In this document: piece by piece, positions 51,593 to 61,971 of the stretch
How positions within the stretch are numbered: position 1 is the stretch's first letter
How the letters are laid out: the number at the start of each line of letters is the position of its first letter
Assembly (NCBI GenBank): GCA_002886105.1
Contig: CP025776.1
Span: 3,286,001 to 3,350,000 of the forward strand
From: Enterobacter sp. EA-1
GTDB taxonomy: Bacteria > Pseudomonadota > Gammaproteobacteria > Enterobacterales > Enterobacteriaceae
Length of the DNA stretch: 64,000 nucleotides
Reading direction: 5' to 3'
The notes under the pieces: generated by a model
Told to the model about the DNA's origin: nothing
What the model saw: only the letters and a program-made list of their open reading frames with translations
Database searches by the model: none
Program-made: the position numbers and the translations under genes

Positions 51593-53888
51593 TTAATGGG
51601 CTGCTTCCGGCTTGTGCTTCTGAGCACTCTGGAAACCATACTCCAGCTCATTTTTTCTCTTTGTTAAGGGTGACCGTAACTGGCCGCCGTCCACCAGCGA
51701 ACCAAACAGCAGTTCATTGGCCAGCGGTTTTTTCCAGGTTATCCTCGGATAACACGCGCGCCATCGGGCGGGCGCCCATTGCACGGTCATAGCCTTTTTT
51801 CGGCCAGCCAGTCACGCGCTTCCTGACTGACTTCCAGCGACACACCTTTCTGATCCAGCTGCACCGGAGTTCGACAATAAATTTGTCGACCACCTGATGG
51901 ATCACCGTTGTTGACAAGTGATCGAACCAGATAATGTTGTCCAGACGGTTGCGGAACTCCGGCGTGAAGATTTTTTGATCTCTTCCATCGCATCGGTGCT
52001 GTTATCCGGTGGATCAGACCGATGGATTTACGCTCGGTTTCACGCACACCGGCGTTGGTGGTCATCACCAGCACCACGTTGCGGAAGTCCGCTTTGCGCC
52101 CGTTATTGTCGGTCAGCGTACCGTTGTCCATGACCTGCAACAGCAAGTTAAAGACATCCGGGTGCGCTTTTTCGATCTCATCGAGCAGCAGTACCGCATG
52201 CGGATGCTTGATCACTGCGTCGGTCAGCAGACCGCCCTGATCGAAGCCCACATAACCCGGAGGCGCACCGATCAAACGGCTGACGGTGTGACGCTCCATA
52301 TACTCGGACATATCGAAACGCAGCAGTTCAATACCCAGCGCTTTTGACAGTTGTACCGTCACCTCGGTTTTACCCACGCCGGTCGGCCCCGCAAACAGGA
52401 AGGAACCCACCGGTTTATGGTCCTGACCCAGCCCTGCACGGCTCATTTTAATGGCCTCGGTTAACGCCTCAATGGCTTTATCCTGACCAAACACCAGCAT
52501 TTTCAGGCGATCGCCGAGGTTTTTCAGCGTGTCACGGTCGCTCTGAGAAACGCTCTTCTCAGGGATACGCGCGATACGGGCAACAACCGATTCGATATCC
52601 GCCACGTTGACGGTTTTCTTGCGTTTACTCACCGGCATCAGACGCGCACGCGCGCCCGCTTCGTCGATGACGTCAATCGCTTTATCCGGCAGATGACGAT
52701 CGTTGATGTATTTCACCGCCAGCTCAACCGCCGCACGCACCGCTTTCGCCGTGTAACGCACATCGTGGTGCGCTTCGTACTTCGGTTTCAGGCCATTAAT
52801 AATCTGCACCGTCTCTTCAACCGACGGCTCAGTGATATCAATTTTCTGGAAACGGCGCGCCGGGCGCGATCTTTTCAAAGATGTTGCTGAATTCCTGATA
52901 GGTGGTGGAGCCCATCACGCGAATTTTACCGCTGGAAAGCAGCGGCTTAATCAGGTTCGCAGCATCCACACCGGCCGCCGGACGCTGCACCCGCGCCGAT
53001 GATAGTGTGGATCTCATCGATAAACAGAATGCTGTTGTTGTCCTGCTCAAGCTGTTTCAGCAGCGCTTTGGAAACGTTTTTCGAAATCACCACGGTATTT
53101 GGTGCCCGCCAGCAGAGAACCGATATCCAGCGAGTAGATGGTGCAATCGGCCATCACTTCCGGCACATCACCCTGCACAATACGCCGGGCCAGACCTTCC
53201 GCGATGGCGGTTTTACCCACGCCGGACTCACCCACCAACAGCGGGTTATTTTTACGACGGCGGCACAGCACCTGAATCGCACGTTCCAGCTCTTTACCCC
53301 CGGCCAATCAGAGGATCGATGCCTCCTACGCGAGCAAGTTGATTAAGATTGGTGGTGAAGTTCTCCATACGTTCCTCCCCGCCTGCTTGCTCTTCGCTGC
53401 TCGCCCTTTGGCTGTTGCCGGTGCTCCCCTGCGTCAGATGATGGCCCCGGCTCGTCTTTACGCGTGCCGTGAGAAATAAAGTTCACCACGTCGAGGGCGG
53501 CTGACTTCATGTTTGCGGAGCAGATAAGCCGCTTGCGACTCCTGCTCACTAAAGATGGCAACCAACACGTTCGCCCCGGACACTTCGCTACGACCGGAAG
53601 ACTGAACATGAAACACCGCGCGCTGAAGAACACGCTGGAAACTGAGCGTCGGTTGCGTGTCGCGCTCTTCCTCGCTCATGGGCAGAACGGGTGTGGTTTG
53701 TTCGATGAAGGCTTCGAGTTCCTGTCGCAGCGCCACGGGTCCACGGAACACGCTTCCAGCGCTTCGCGGGCCGAGGGGTTACTGAGCAGAGCCAGTAACA
53801 AGTGCTCGACGGTCATAAACTCATGTCGGTGCTCGCGCGCTCTGGCGAAAGCCATGTTTAAACTGAGTTCCAGTTCTTGATTGAGCAT
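51593..53888 (-). CDS. clpA: ClpA, ATP-dependent unfoldase of ClpAP (frame-broken)
   Basis: ClpA unfolds substrates for the ClpP protease. The N-domain begins [24 protein letters not shown]. The first AAA+ module has Walker [19 protein letters not shown], and the second has [20 protein letters not shown] with Walker [15 protein letters not shown]. The C-terminus reads [17 protein letters not shown]. Breaks lie near 51660, 51735, 51800, 51870, 51970, 52005, 52870, 52990, 53100, 53300, 53395, 53495 and 53720. It is downstream of clpS, which adapts it to N-degron substrates made by Aat. Confidence 0.96.
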
Positions 53889-53920
53889 AGGCACCTCCCC
53901 CCAAGTTTTATTGCCTGCAT

Positions 53921-54242
53921 TCAGGCTCTTTCCAGCGTACACAGCAACGGATGTTCGTTCTCCCTCGGCGTACTTGTTCACCATAGAGACTTTCGTCTCC
54001 GCGACCTCGGCGGTGAAAACACCGCAAATGGCCTTTCCGTGATAGTGAACCGTGAGCATCAGTTGCGTTGCGCGCTCTACATCATAAGAAAAGAACTTTT
54101 GTAGCACGTCAATAACAAATTCCATTGGCGTGTAATCATCGTTCATTAACATCACTTTATACATAGATGGCGGTTTCAGCGCGTCGCGCAGTTTCTCATC
54201 CGCCAATTGTTCAAAATCCAGCCAGCTGTTGCTCTTACCCAT
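53921..54242 (-). CDS. clpS: ClpS adaptor protein (one frame break)
   Basis: ClpS recognises N-degron residues and hands substrates to ClpA. The start [20 protein letters not shown] and core [20 protein letters not shown] show the degron-binding pocket residues (NDDYTPMEF), followed by [20 protein letters not shown]. One extra base near 53965 shifts the end; corrected, it reads [14 protein letters not shown], as in E. coli. The length is 106 codons. It is divergent from cspD and lies 32 bases upstream of clpA. Confidence 0.96.
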
Positions 54243-54569
54243 CGTTAGCTTTTCATCTTAGGTTACAGGTTCCGACGACGTTTAATCGGCCGATAAAATG
54301 AGTCTAGATGCATTTTCAATCTACATCAGATGTCAGATAACAATCATCTATCGTTACCATCCGCGACGGCTGTCACATTCTTTCTGAATAGCGTTAACTG
54401 CTTCAAAATTTTGATGCGCCGCCTCCCAGAACCCCTGCCAAACGCTTGACGCGTTATCCGATTTCTCTAAATTGTACTCTCGAGAGTTGGCGAGGTTTTG
54501 AACAGCCCCACACTCTGCCACCGGTTCATTCCATCTTACTTAAATAAGATTTACGAAGGATGTCGAAGC
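54243..54569. other. clpS-cspD divergent intergenic region
   Basis: This 327-base gap has no credible gene. It should carry the clpS and cspD promoters; the stretch before cspD includes a long leader. I could not assign specific sites. Confidence 0.5.
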
Positions 54570-54791
54570 ATGGAAACGGGTACTGTTAAGTGGTTCAACA
54601 ATGCCAAAGGGTTTGGTTTCATTTGCCCTGAGGGCGGCGGCGAAGATATCTTCGCACATTACTCCACCATTCAAATGGATGGTTACAGAACGCTAAAAGC
54701 CGGGCAAACTGTCCGGTTTGATGTACACAGGGGCCCTAAAGGCAATCATGCCAGCGTCATCGTGCCCGTCGAAGCAGAAGCTATGGCCTGA
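54570..54791 (+). CDS. cspD: Cold-shock-like protein CspD
   Basis: CspD is a stationary-phase single-stranded DNA-binding protein that inhibits replication. The frame is intact: METGTVKWFNNAKGFGFICP with the RNP1 motif KGFGFI, then EDIFAHYSTIQMDGYRTLKA and GPKGNHASVIVPVEAEAMA. At 73 residues it matches E. coli CspD in length. A GAAGGA ribosome site precedes the ATG. A strong terminator follows. Confidence 0.97.
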   Translation: METGTVKWFNNAKGFGFICPEGGGEDIFAHYSTIQMDGYRTLKAGQTVRFDVHRGPKGNHASVIVPVEAEAMA

Positions 54792-54824
54792 CGCTTCATC
54801 ATTCATTGTGTACATGCCCCGGAT

Positions 54825-54857
54825 AAAATGCCAGCCCAACAGGCTGGCATTTTTATT
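54825..54857 (+). terminator. Bidirectional terminator between cspD and macB
   Basis: AAAATGCCAGCC pairs with GGCTGGCATTTTT around a short loop. cspD and macB converge on it. Confidence 0.88.
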
Positions 54858-54859
54858 AC

Positions 54860-56788
54860 TCACGCCAGCGCATCCACCGGATCGAGCCGTGCGGCGTTAC
54901 GCGCGCCGGCAACCAGCCAAACAACACGCCGGTAAAGGTTGAACACAAAACGCGGTCAACAACGCCACTGGCGAGAAACCAATTTCCCAGCCGGGTAAAA
55001 GAGCTGCAACGTCATGGCAATCACCATTGACAGCGTCACGCCCAGCGCACCACCCACCGGGCAAACAAATACCGCCTCGATCAAAAACTGTGACAGCACG
55101 TCGCCCGCCCTTGCACCTACCGCCATGCGGATGCCAATTTCACGCGTACGCTCAGTGACCGACACCAGCATGATGTTCATCACGCCAATGCCGCCAACCA
55201 GTAACGAAATGACCGCGACCAACGTGAGGAACAATTGAAGAGTACGTGTGGTCTTTTCTGCCGTTTTCAAGACGCCGTCCATATTCCAGACGAAGAAATC
55301 TTTTTTACCGTGACGCAGTGTGAGCAGACGTGTCAGCTGCTGCTCTGCCTGCTCGCTGCTGTACCCTTCGTTCACGCGCACGGTTATCGAGTTCAGCCAT
55401 GACTGCCCCATAATCCGCCCGGCAATGGTGCTGTATGGCAACCAGACACGCAGGATCTTGTTGCTGCCGAACATGGACTGCTTCTCTTCCGCCACGCCAA
55501 TCACCGTTGCCGGCATATTGCCCACGAGGATCACCTCGCCCACCACGCTGGCCTTATTGGGAAACAACTGACGCCGGGTATTGCTGTCGAGCACTACCAC
55601 CTGCGCCCGCTTTCAGTTGCTCATCGTTAAACGATGCGCCTTCACTAAACGTCATGCCGTACATTGAAGTACTGCCCGCTGACGCCATTTGCGCTGGCGG
55701 CAATATCAATATTGTCCGAGCGCAGACGCAAATTTTGCGAAACAGACGGCGTGGCGGAACGCACCCACGGCTGCTTCTGAATGGCGGTCAGATCGTCATA
55801 TTTCAGCGCTTGCCGGTATTGAGGGTCGTCATCGCCAAAATCTTTTCCGGGGTAAACGTCGATGGTGTTGGTGCCAATGGAGCGGATATCCGCCAGCACC
55901 AACTGCTTCGCCGCGTCGCCGACCACCACAATCGAGACAACCGATGCAATGCCGATAATGATGCCGAGCATGGTCAGCAGGGTGCGCATCTTGTTGGCCG
56001 CCATGGCGCGCCGGTGCCATGGTCAGCGCCTCGTGAAAACGGCTGATAAACTGCCGCCATCCGCCGGCTTGCGTTAAGCCCTCATCCTGATGCACTGGCG
56101 CGGCCGCTTGCACCGGCCGGCGGGTTGCTGATCAGCTCGCCATCGCGGATTTCAATCACGCGCTCCGCCTGCCGCAACCTGCGGATCGTGCGTGACGATA
56201 ATCACCGTATGCCCGCGATCGCGCAATTGGTGCAGAATGGCCATCACCTCTTCGCCAGAGCGGCTGTCCAGTGCGCCAGTGGGTTCATCTGCGAGGATCA
56301 CCGGCCGCCATTCATCAACGCACGGGCAATACTCACCCGTTGCTGCTGCCCACCGGAAAGCTGCGCAGGCAAATAATCCGCGCGTTCGCCCAGCCCAAGA
56401 CGCGCCAGCAATGCACGTGCGCGGGCCAGCCGCGTTTACGTTCTGTGCCCGCATAGACCGCTGGCACTTCCACGTTTTGCGCCGCACTCAAATGCGAAAG
56501 CAAGTGGTAACGCTGGAAGATAAAACCAAAATGGTCGCGACGTAGCTGCGCCAACGCGTCGCTACTGAGTGGAAACGTCGGTGCCTGCCACCCGGTAAGT
56601 GCCGCAGCTGGGCTTATCCAGCAACCGAGAATATTCATCAGCGTGGATTTTCCTGAACCGGATGCGCCGACAATCGCCACCATTTCCCCGGCATGAATCT
56701 CCAGATTAATGCCCTTCAGTACCTCAACCTGCCCGTCACCGGAAGGATAACTACGGCGAATGGCGTTTAGCGTCAGCAATGCGGTCAT
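54860..56788 (-). CDS. macB: MacB, macrolide/toxin ABC transporter (frame-broken)
   Basis: MacB has an N-terminal ABC ATPase and a C-terminal FtsX-like membrane domain. With MacA and TolC it exports macrolides and enterotoxins. Walker A is [16 protein letters not shown], the signature [19 protein letters not shown] is read across breaks, and Walker B is in [16 protein letters not shown]. The periplasmic and membrane part includes [21 protein letters not shown] and [20 protein letters not shown]. Breaks lie near 54960, 55605, 55690, 56010, 56115, 56180, 56310, 56435 and 56620. Its ATG overlaps the macA stop. Confidence 0.94.
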
Positions 56789-57902
56789 TGCGCCGCACCA
56801 CGCTTCCAGTTCGCCGGTAACCACCTCTTCCCCGGCATCGAGCCCTTTGACGATCACCACCTCGGTGTCATTACGCGCCCCCCAGCGTCACCTCGCGATC
56901 GCGGGTTTCGCCATTGCGCAGCACTTTCACTTTGTAGCGATTATCGCCAACCGGATCGCCAAGCGCTGCCAGTGGAATGGTTAACACATTTTTGATACCC
57001 GCCAGTTGGATATGCACTTGCGCGGTCATATCGAGACGCAGGATGCCCTGCGGGTTTGGCACTTCAAAGCGGGCATAATAGAAAATCGCGTCGTTAACTT
57101 TCTCCGGCGTCGGCAGAATATCTTTTAATGTCCCTTCATAGCGGGTGCCCGGATCGCCCAACACAGTGAACCGAGGGCTTTCTGTCCCGGTTTCAGGTGG
57201 ATCACATCCGCTTCGGAGACCTGTGCTTTCACCAGCATGGCGCTCATGTCCGCCAGCGTCAGGATAGTCGGTGCCTGTTGTACCGCAATCACCGTTTGCC
57301 CCTGCAAGGTGGTGATTTGCGTCACTTCGCCCGCCATCGGCGCGAGAATACGCGTGTAATCGAGGTTGGTTTTGCCGTGTCCAGCGTTGCCACTGGTTGC
57401 GCTTAATCTGCGCATCAATGGTGCCAATCTGCGCCTCTTTACCGCCGCGTCCGTGGCGGCAGTGTCCAAACTCGGCGAGAAATCAGATGGCTTTTCACCA
57501 GTTGTTGCTGGCGCGCCAGCGTCACCTGCGCCAGTTTTGCTCGGCCTGTGCCTGACGGCGCTGTGCACGCAGCTCCATCAGCGTCGCTTCCACCTCTTTA
57601 ATCTGGTTTTGCGCCTGTTCCGGATCAATAACCCCAAGCAACTGATCTTTCTTCACCTTGTCGCCAATGCTGACCGACAAGGTTTTTAATGGCCATTGAC
57701 CTGCGCGCCAACGTCAACTTTGCGTAACGCATCCAGTTTGCCGGTCGCCAGTACGCTCTGTTGCAACTCCCCCCGGACGGACAATTAACGTCTGATATTG
57801 CACGACTGGTGCGTTGAGTTTCCCCCACAACCACCCTGCCGCCAGTAGAATCATCACCGACAGCACAATGATCCCCCGTCCTGCGTTTTCCTTCAGTTTC
57901 AT
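56785..57902 (-). CDS. macA: MacA, periplasmic adaptor of MacAB-TolC (frame-broken)
   Basis: MacA is the membrane-fusion protein of the MacAB-TolC exporter. It starts [20 protein letters not shown] with one membrane anchor. Next come the lipoyl and hairpin parts ([11 protein letters not shown] region, [20 protein letters not shown] read across breaks) and the beta-barrel [20 protein letters not shown]. It shows [20 protein letters not shown] near the end. Breaks lie near 56880, 57165, 57380, 57480-57545, 57690 and 57770. The last codons near 56800 are uncertain. The stop overlaps macB (ATGA). A PhoP-like box lies upstream. Confidence 0.93.
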
Positions 57903-57956
57903 AAAAATTCCAGATTGTCGGACTGTGCGTTGTATAGAGAGCAATCTTAACTAAAC

Positions 57957-57973
57957 AAAACATCAACGAAACA
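57957..57973 (-). promoter_or_regulatory. Candidate PhoP box in the macA-ybjX gap
   Basis: On the minus strand TGTTTC-GTTGA-TGTTTT matches the PhoP direct repeat (T/G)GTTTA-N5-(T/G)GTTTA at five of six bases in each half, with the correct spacing. In Salmonella PhoP is reported to repress macAB. Binding here is inferred. Confidence 0.4.
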
Positions 57974-58063
57974 GAAAATTCTTAATTTCTCCATTTTTCA
58001 TTTATCTGGCGTTGAGAATCCCCCTGCTTGAATAACTTTCTCCCGTATTTTCCGGATTTCACC

Positions 58064-59019
58064 ATGTCCAGCATCACTGATGTTTCTTCGCCTGAGTTAT
58101 CTCTCCCTACCACCGCACGGCAGCTTTTCCGCGCGTTGACGTCCGGTGCGCTGATGCCGGGTCTGGCTGGAAAAACCCGGCCTACCGCCGCAAATTTTGC
58201 TGCGCTCGCTGGGTACGCCGCTCAGTACCGCCAGTTACTGGCGCGGCTTGCCAGCCTGCCGCAGCTGGCGCAGATCCTTCAGGTTCAGCCCGGTTTGCCG
58301 TGCCGGTTGCATCGCCCCCGGCTGTCGATCAATATCAGCCGTGAACAAGCGGCAAACGCCCTGTGCTGGCACTATGAAAATATGCTAAAGCGGCTTCCTG
58401 CAATACTGACTAATGCGTATCTGAGCAAAGCAGGCACCGAGCTGGTTATGCTGAACGGCAAAGACGAGCAAACGTATTTCCTGCGGCTGCACGCCAACGC
58501 CATGCAGGATAAAGAGGGCGAGGCGACGCTGGAATTTTGCGACGCGCAACAAACAACCCTGGCGGAACTTACGTTTACGCTCTGTCCGTTTGAGGGAAAA
58601 AGCACACTCTATATCGGTGGACTGCAGGGTGCAAAAGCCCATGTGCCGCATGACCTGATCCAGAGTGCAACCAAAGCCTGTCATGGCCTGTTCCCGAAAC
58701 GGCTACTGGTGGAAGCCGCCATGACGCTGGGGGCAATTCACGGCGGTGGATGAGATCCGCGCCGTCAGCAACGAAACGCATATCTATCGCAGTGTGCGCT
58801 ACCGCCGGAAAAAACAGGGGAAATTGCATGCGGATTACAATAGCTTCTGGGAATCCCACGGGAGCGGTTGCCGACAGCCACGGCGATTTTGTGCTGCCCA
58901 CGGTGATGCCGCGTAAATCCATGGAAGAGATCGCCAGTAAGAAACGTGCGGAATACCGCCGCCGCTACGAGCTGCTCGACAGCCTGCATGCGCAGACTGC
59001 CCATCGTTGCCAGAACTAA
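58064..59019 (+). CDS. ybjX: YbjX, VirK/DUF535 family protein (frame-broken)
   Basis: YbjX belongs to the VirK/DUF535 family; in related bacteria members are PhoPQ-regulated and linked to membrane stress and peptide resistance, but the biochemistry is unknown. FTLCPFEGKSTLYIGGLQGA and KACHGLFPKRLLVEAAMTLG are the family core, followed by EIRAVSNETHIYRSVRYRRK and MEEIASKKRAEYRRRYELLD. Breaks lie near 58750 and 58850-58905. The N-terminal third differs more from E. coli than the rest. I chose ATG 58064; TTG 58028 is an in-frame alternative. Its stop overlaps that of ybjD on the other strand. Confidence 0.88.
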
Positions 59020-60671
59020 TCGGCTCTCCCGCGCGCCAGCCATAGCACGCGGGAAAACATTTTACGAAACAGATGCGGCACGGCATCCACGCCGCGTCTT
59101 CCTGCTTCCATCGCCACTTCGATCGCCAGATCCGGTTTCGAAGATCGATGAATCGCTTTAGTGATCACCCGGCGCATATTCATCGGCACTTTTTCCGGCA
59201 ACTGCGCCACGCGATGGTAAACATCGGCAAACCCCTCCCGGTACATAAAATGCTCCATATCCAGCGAGGGAAGTTCCGTTAAATGCTCGCGCACGTGGTC
59301 ACGATCGTTATCCAGCAGACCACGCACCGTCGCGGAATACTTCCTCCCGCTTCGTCGCCATCCACCAGCACATGCCATTCAATGCCCATCCGGCGGGCAA
59401 ATTTAATCAGCGGTTTTAAACCTGACTGGGCGAACTCAATCACTTTCACCCCTTCCGCATCGAAATGATGACCGCACTGGCGCGCCAGCTCGTTAATCAC
59501 CCAGTTTTCGGTTTCCCCTTCCACCCAGTAACCAGCAGCGGGCAAACAACGAAGAGGGGCGATTGACGCGAATATGAAACGAAATTCGCCGCGCATCTTC
59601 CGCGCTTAACCCACCCGGCCCGAGGCGCCGGGCCGCCACGCGGGAAGACTCGCGCACCAGCCGGCACACCTGTTCAACCGGTGTCATCGACAGCAATTCG
59701 CCTGAATTTGTGGTGGTAATCTGTTGCAATGGCAGCAGATTCAGCAGTTGCCAGCCACCGATAACATAATCGGATGCAGCCGCGTTTCCGGATCTTCCAC
59801 CAACAACAGCGGCCGTGCATCGCGATCGAGATGCACCGTCCCTTTTGCCTGCAACAGGGTGGAGAAAAAGCCCAACAGGATCACCCGGTACATGCGCCCG
59901 CCGGGTTTGTCGATCATCCGGTTGATAATGTCCAGATAGCGCCAGCTACGCTGCTCATCATGGGAACGGCGTCGCATCAGGCGCTGGCGCGACTGCCCGC
60001 TGCCCTGCTCGGCAAAATAGTGCTCCAGCAGTTGCACCATCGCCGATAAACCGTGACGGATCTGCCCGTCAGTCAGGTTTTGCGGGCGCGAAATGAGCTC
60101 ACGGGAGAGGAAATCAAGCTGGCGCGCGGTGGTTTCCATCTCCGGTCGGTCAGGCATCGTTCCATTACGAATGCGGCGCATAAAGCGCGCATCCCGCAAA
60201 CGCAGCACCGGCGACAGACGCACCAAATGACGGGCGCTTTCATCAATATCCGGTAACGGAAGAAGTTGCCCCTCGGCATCCAGAAAACCGCGCAGGGTCA
60301 TGACGCTGCCATCTTCAGACAGCTCACCCTCGACGATAAAACAACCGGCGATAGCCATCGTTATTGGCAACCCAGCAATCGGCCAGTGGCCGGTAACGCC
60401 GCACGCGATAGCGGCCCGGCTCCGATTCACGAAAGGTCAAAATGATATGCAAATGGTGTTCGCGCCCCTGGACATCTCCCGGCGGAAACCAGAAATCATC
60501 GCGCACAAAGTGGTAGAGATCGGTTTCTGGCGAGCAGTAACGTCAGCGCATCCAGCAGACTCGACTTACCCCGAGGGCGTTCTCCCCGATCAGCACGTTA
60601 TTCTGTTCAAGCATCAGCGATAATCGATTGATACCGCGAAATCCAACAATATCCACGCGCTCCAGAATCAT
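59016..60671 (-). CDS. ybjD: YbjD, OLD-family ATPase/TOPRIM protein (frame-broken)
   Basis: YbjD is an OLD-family protein with an N-terminal ABC-type ATPase and a C-terminal TOPRIM nuclease-like domain. The start MILERVDIVGFRGINRLSLM leads to Walker A IGENALGKSSLLDAL after CCCCGAGGG at 60569-60577 is read as CCCAGGG. LLVEDPETRLHPIMLSVA is the Walker B/signature region, and the TOPRIM part shows WHVLVDGDEAG. It ends SRVLWLARGRAD, as in E. coli. Breaks also lie near 59345, 59535, 59625, 59745, 60315 and 60365. No role in phage defence is demonstrated for this gene. Confidence 0.92.
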
Positions 60672-60917
60672 GAATCCTCCGGCATTGCCTGTCTTTTCCC
60701 ATCCAGTCCTCAGCAAAGTATAGCGGGATGAAAAGCCGCAGATCATGCTAAGTACAAAATTTTATTGATAAATATGTATCAGAAGCAAACCCGAGGACAC
60801 TGGTCTGCTGTTTTGCGGCTGATATAAAATTTACCCTGTTTCGTGGCTTTACTCCCCACCCGGCGTTCGGTAGTGTGTTGCCCGGATGTTTTAACTTTGC
60901 AAGGATTCGGGCTGTTC
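60672..60917. other. ybjD-lysO gap; no aqpZ here
   Basis: These 246 bases carry no ORF of note. In E. coli K-12 the water channel gene aqpZ sits here. The gap should hold the lysO promoter and that of ybjD. Confidence 0.55.
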
Positions 60918-61820
60918 ATGCTTTCAGGACTGTTAATTATTCTTCTGCCACTGGTTGTTGGTTATCTTATTCCGCTGCAACACAAGGCCGCACTCAAACT
61001 TATCAATAAGTTGCTCAGCTGGATTGTGTATCTGATCCTGTTTTTGATGGGTATCAGCCTCGCCTTTCTGGATAATCTCAGCGCCAATTTATTGTCCATC
61101 TTCCACTACACGGCGGTCAGCGTGGTGGTGATCCTGCTGTGTAACGCAGTGGCATTATTGTGGCTGGAACGCACCCTGCCCCGGCGGCATCAGCATCAGC
61201 AAGAAAAACTGCCGTCACGCATCGCGATGGCGCTGGAATCCCTGCGCCTGTGTGCGGGGTGGTGGTGATCGGTTTCGCCCTCGGTCTTAGCGGGCTGGCG
61301 TTTTTACAGCATGCCACCGAAGCCAGTGAATATACGTTGATTTTCCTGCTGTTTCTGGTGGGGATCCAGTTGCGTAATAGCGGCATGACGCTCAAACAGA
61401 TCGTCCTGAACCGGCGCGGTATGATTATCGCGGTCGTGGTGGTGGCAAGCTCACTCGTTGGCGGCGCGATAAACGCCCTGATCCTCGGTTTACCGCTCAA
61501 AACCGGCCTCGCCATGGCCTCCGGTTTCGGCTGGTATTCACTCTCCGGCATTTTGCTAACCGGAATCCTTCGGCCCGGTGATTGGCAGCGCCGCGTTCTT
61601 TAACGATCTGGCGCGGGAGTTGATCGCCATTATGCTGATTCCGGGGCTTGTTCGCCGCAGCCGTTCAACCGCGCTGGGGCTTTGCGGGGCAACCTCCATG
61701 GACTTCACCTTACCCGTACTGCAACGTTCCGGCGGACTGGAGCTGGTTCCGGCTGCCATTGTGCATGGTTTTCTGCTCAGCTTGCTGGTTCCGCTATTGA
61801 TGGCGTTCTTCTCCGCCTGA
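60918..61820 (+). CDS. lysO: Lysine exporter LysO (frame-broken)
   Basis: LysO (YbjE) exports lysine and the toxic analogue thialysine. It has about eight membrane helices: MLSGLLIILLPLVVGYLIP, LLSWIVYLILFLMGISLAFL and IVLNRRGMIIAVVVVASSLV. A conserved Asp is found in AFLDNL and another in GATSMDFTLPVLQRSGGLEL. Breaks lie near 61180-61250 and 61565 (ESFGPVIGSAAFFNDL is restored). The end SLLVPLLMAFFSA matches E. coli. In E. coli its expression answers to ArgP and lysine; I do not see that site directly. Confidence 0.93.
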
Positions 61821-61853
61821 TACCCCTTTGGCGGTAGATCGCTGCCGCCAAAC

Positions 61854-61867
61854 TTGCGCTAAATCAA
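61854..61867 (+). promoter_or_regulatory. Candidate FNR site for hcp
   Basis: TTGCGCTAAATCAA matches the FNR consensus TTGAT-N4-ATCAA at eight of ten specified bases, with one half perfect. A CATAAT -10-like box lies at 61916-61921, so the site would sit near -67 to -72. E. coli hcp is known to be FNR-activated from a site near -72. Confidence 0.5.
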
Positions 61868-61928
61868 TCTCCCCTTAATTTGCATGCAAAGCGCTTTTAA
61901 GCCCTCCCACAGCAGCATAATCTTAAAC

Positions 61929-61947
61929 ATGTATTCTAAATATAACT
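61929..61947 (+). promoter_or_regulatory. Possible NsrR-like element at the hcp start region
   Basis: CATGTATTCTAAATATAAC is an imperfect inverted repeat placed around the probable transcription start. NsrR represses hcp in E. coli. The match is weak and the assignment rests mainly on position. Confidence 0.3.
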
Positions 61948-61971
61948 TTAACATTCATTAAAGGTGTGACC

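Noticed and set aside
59016-60671. ybjD as a phage-defence OLD system
   Set aside because: The gene is a core chromosomal ortholog without a partner helicase such as GajB next to it; a defence role is not supported by its context.
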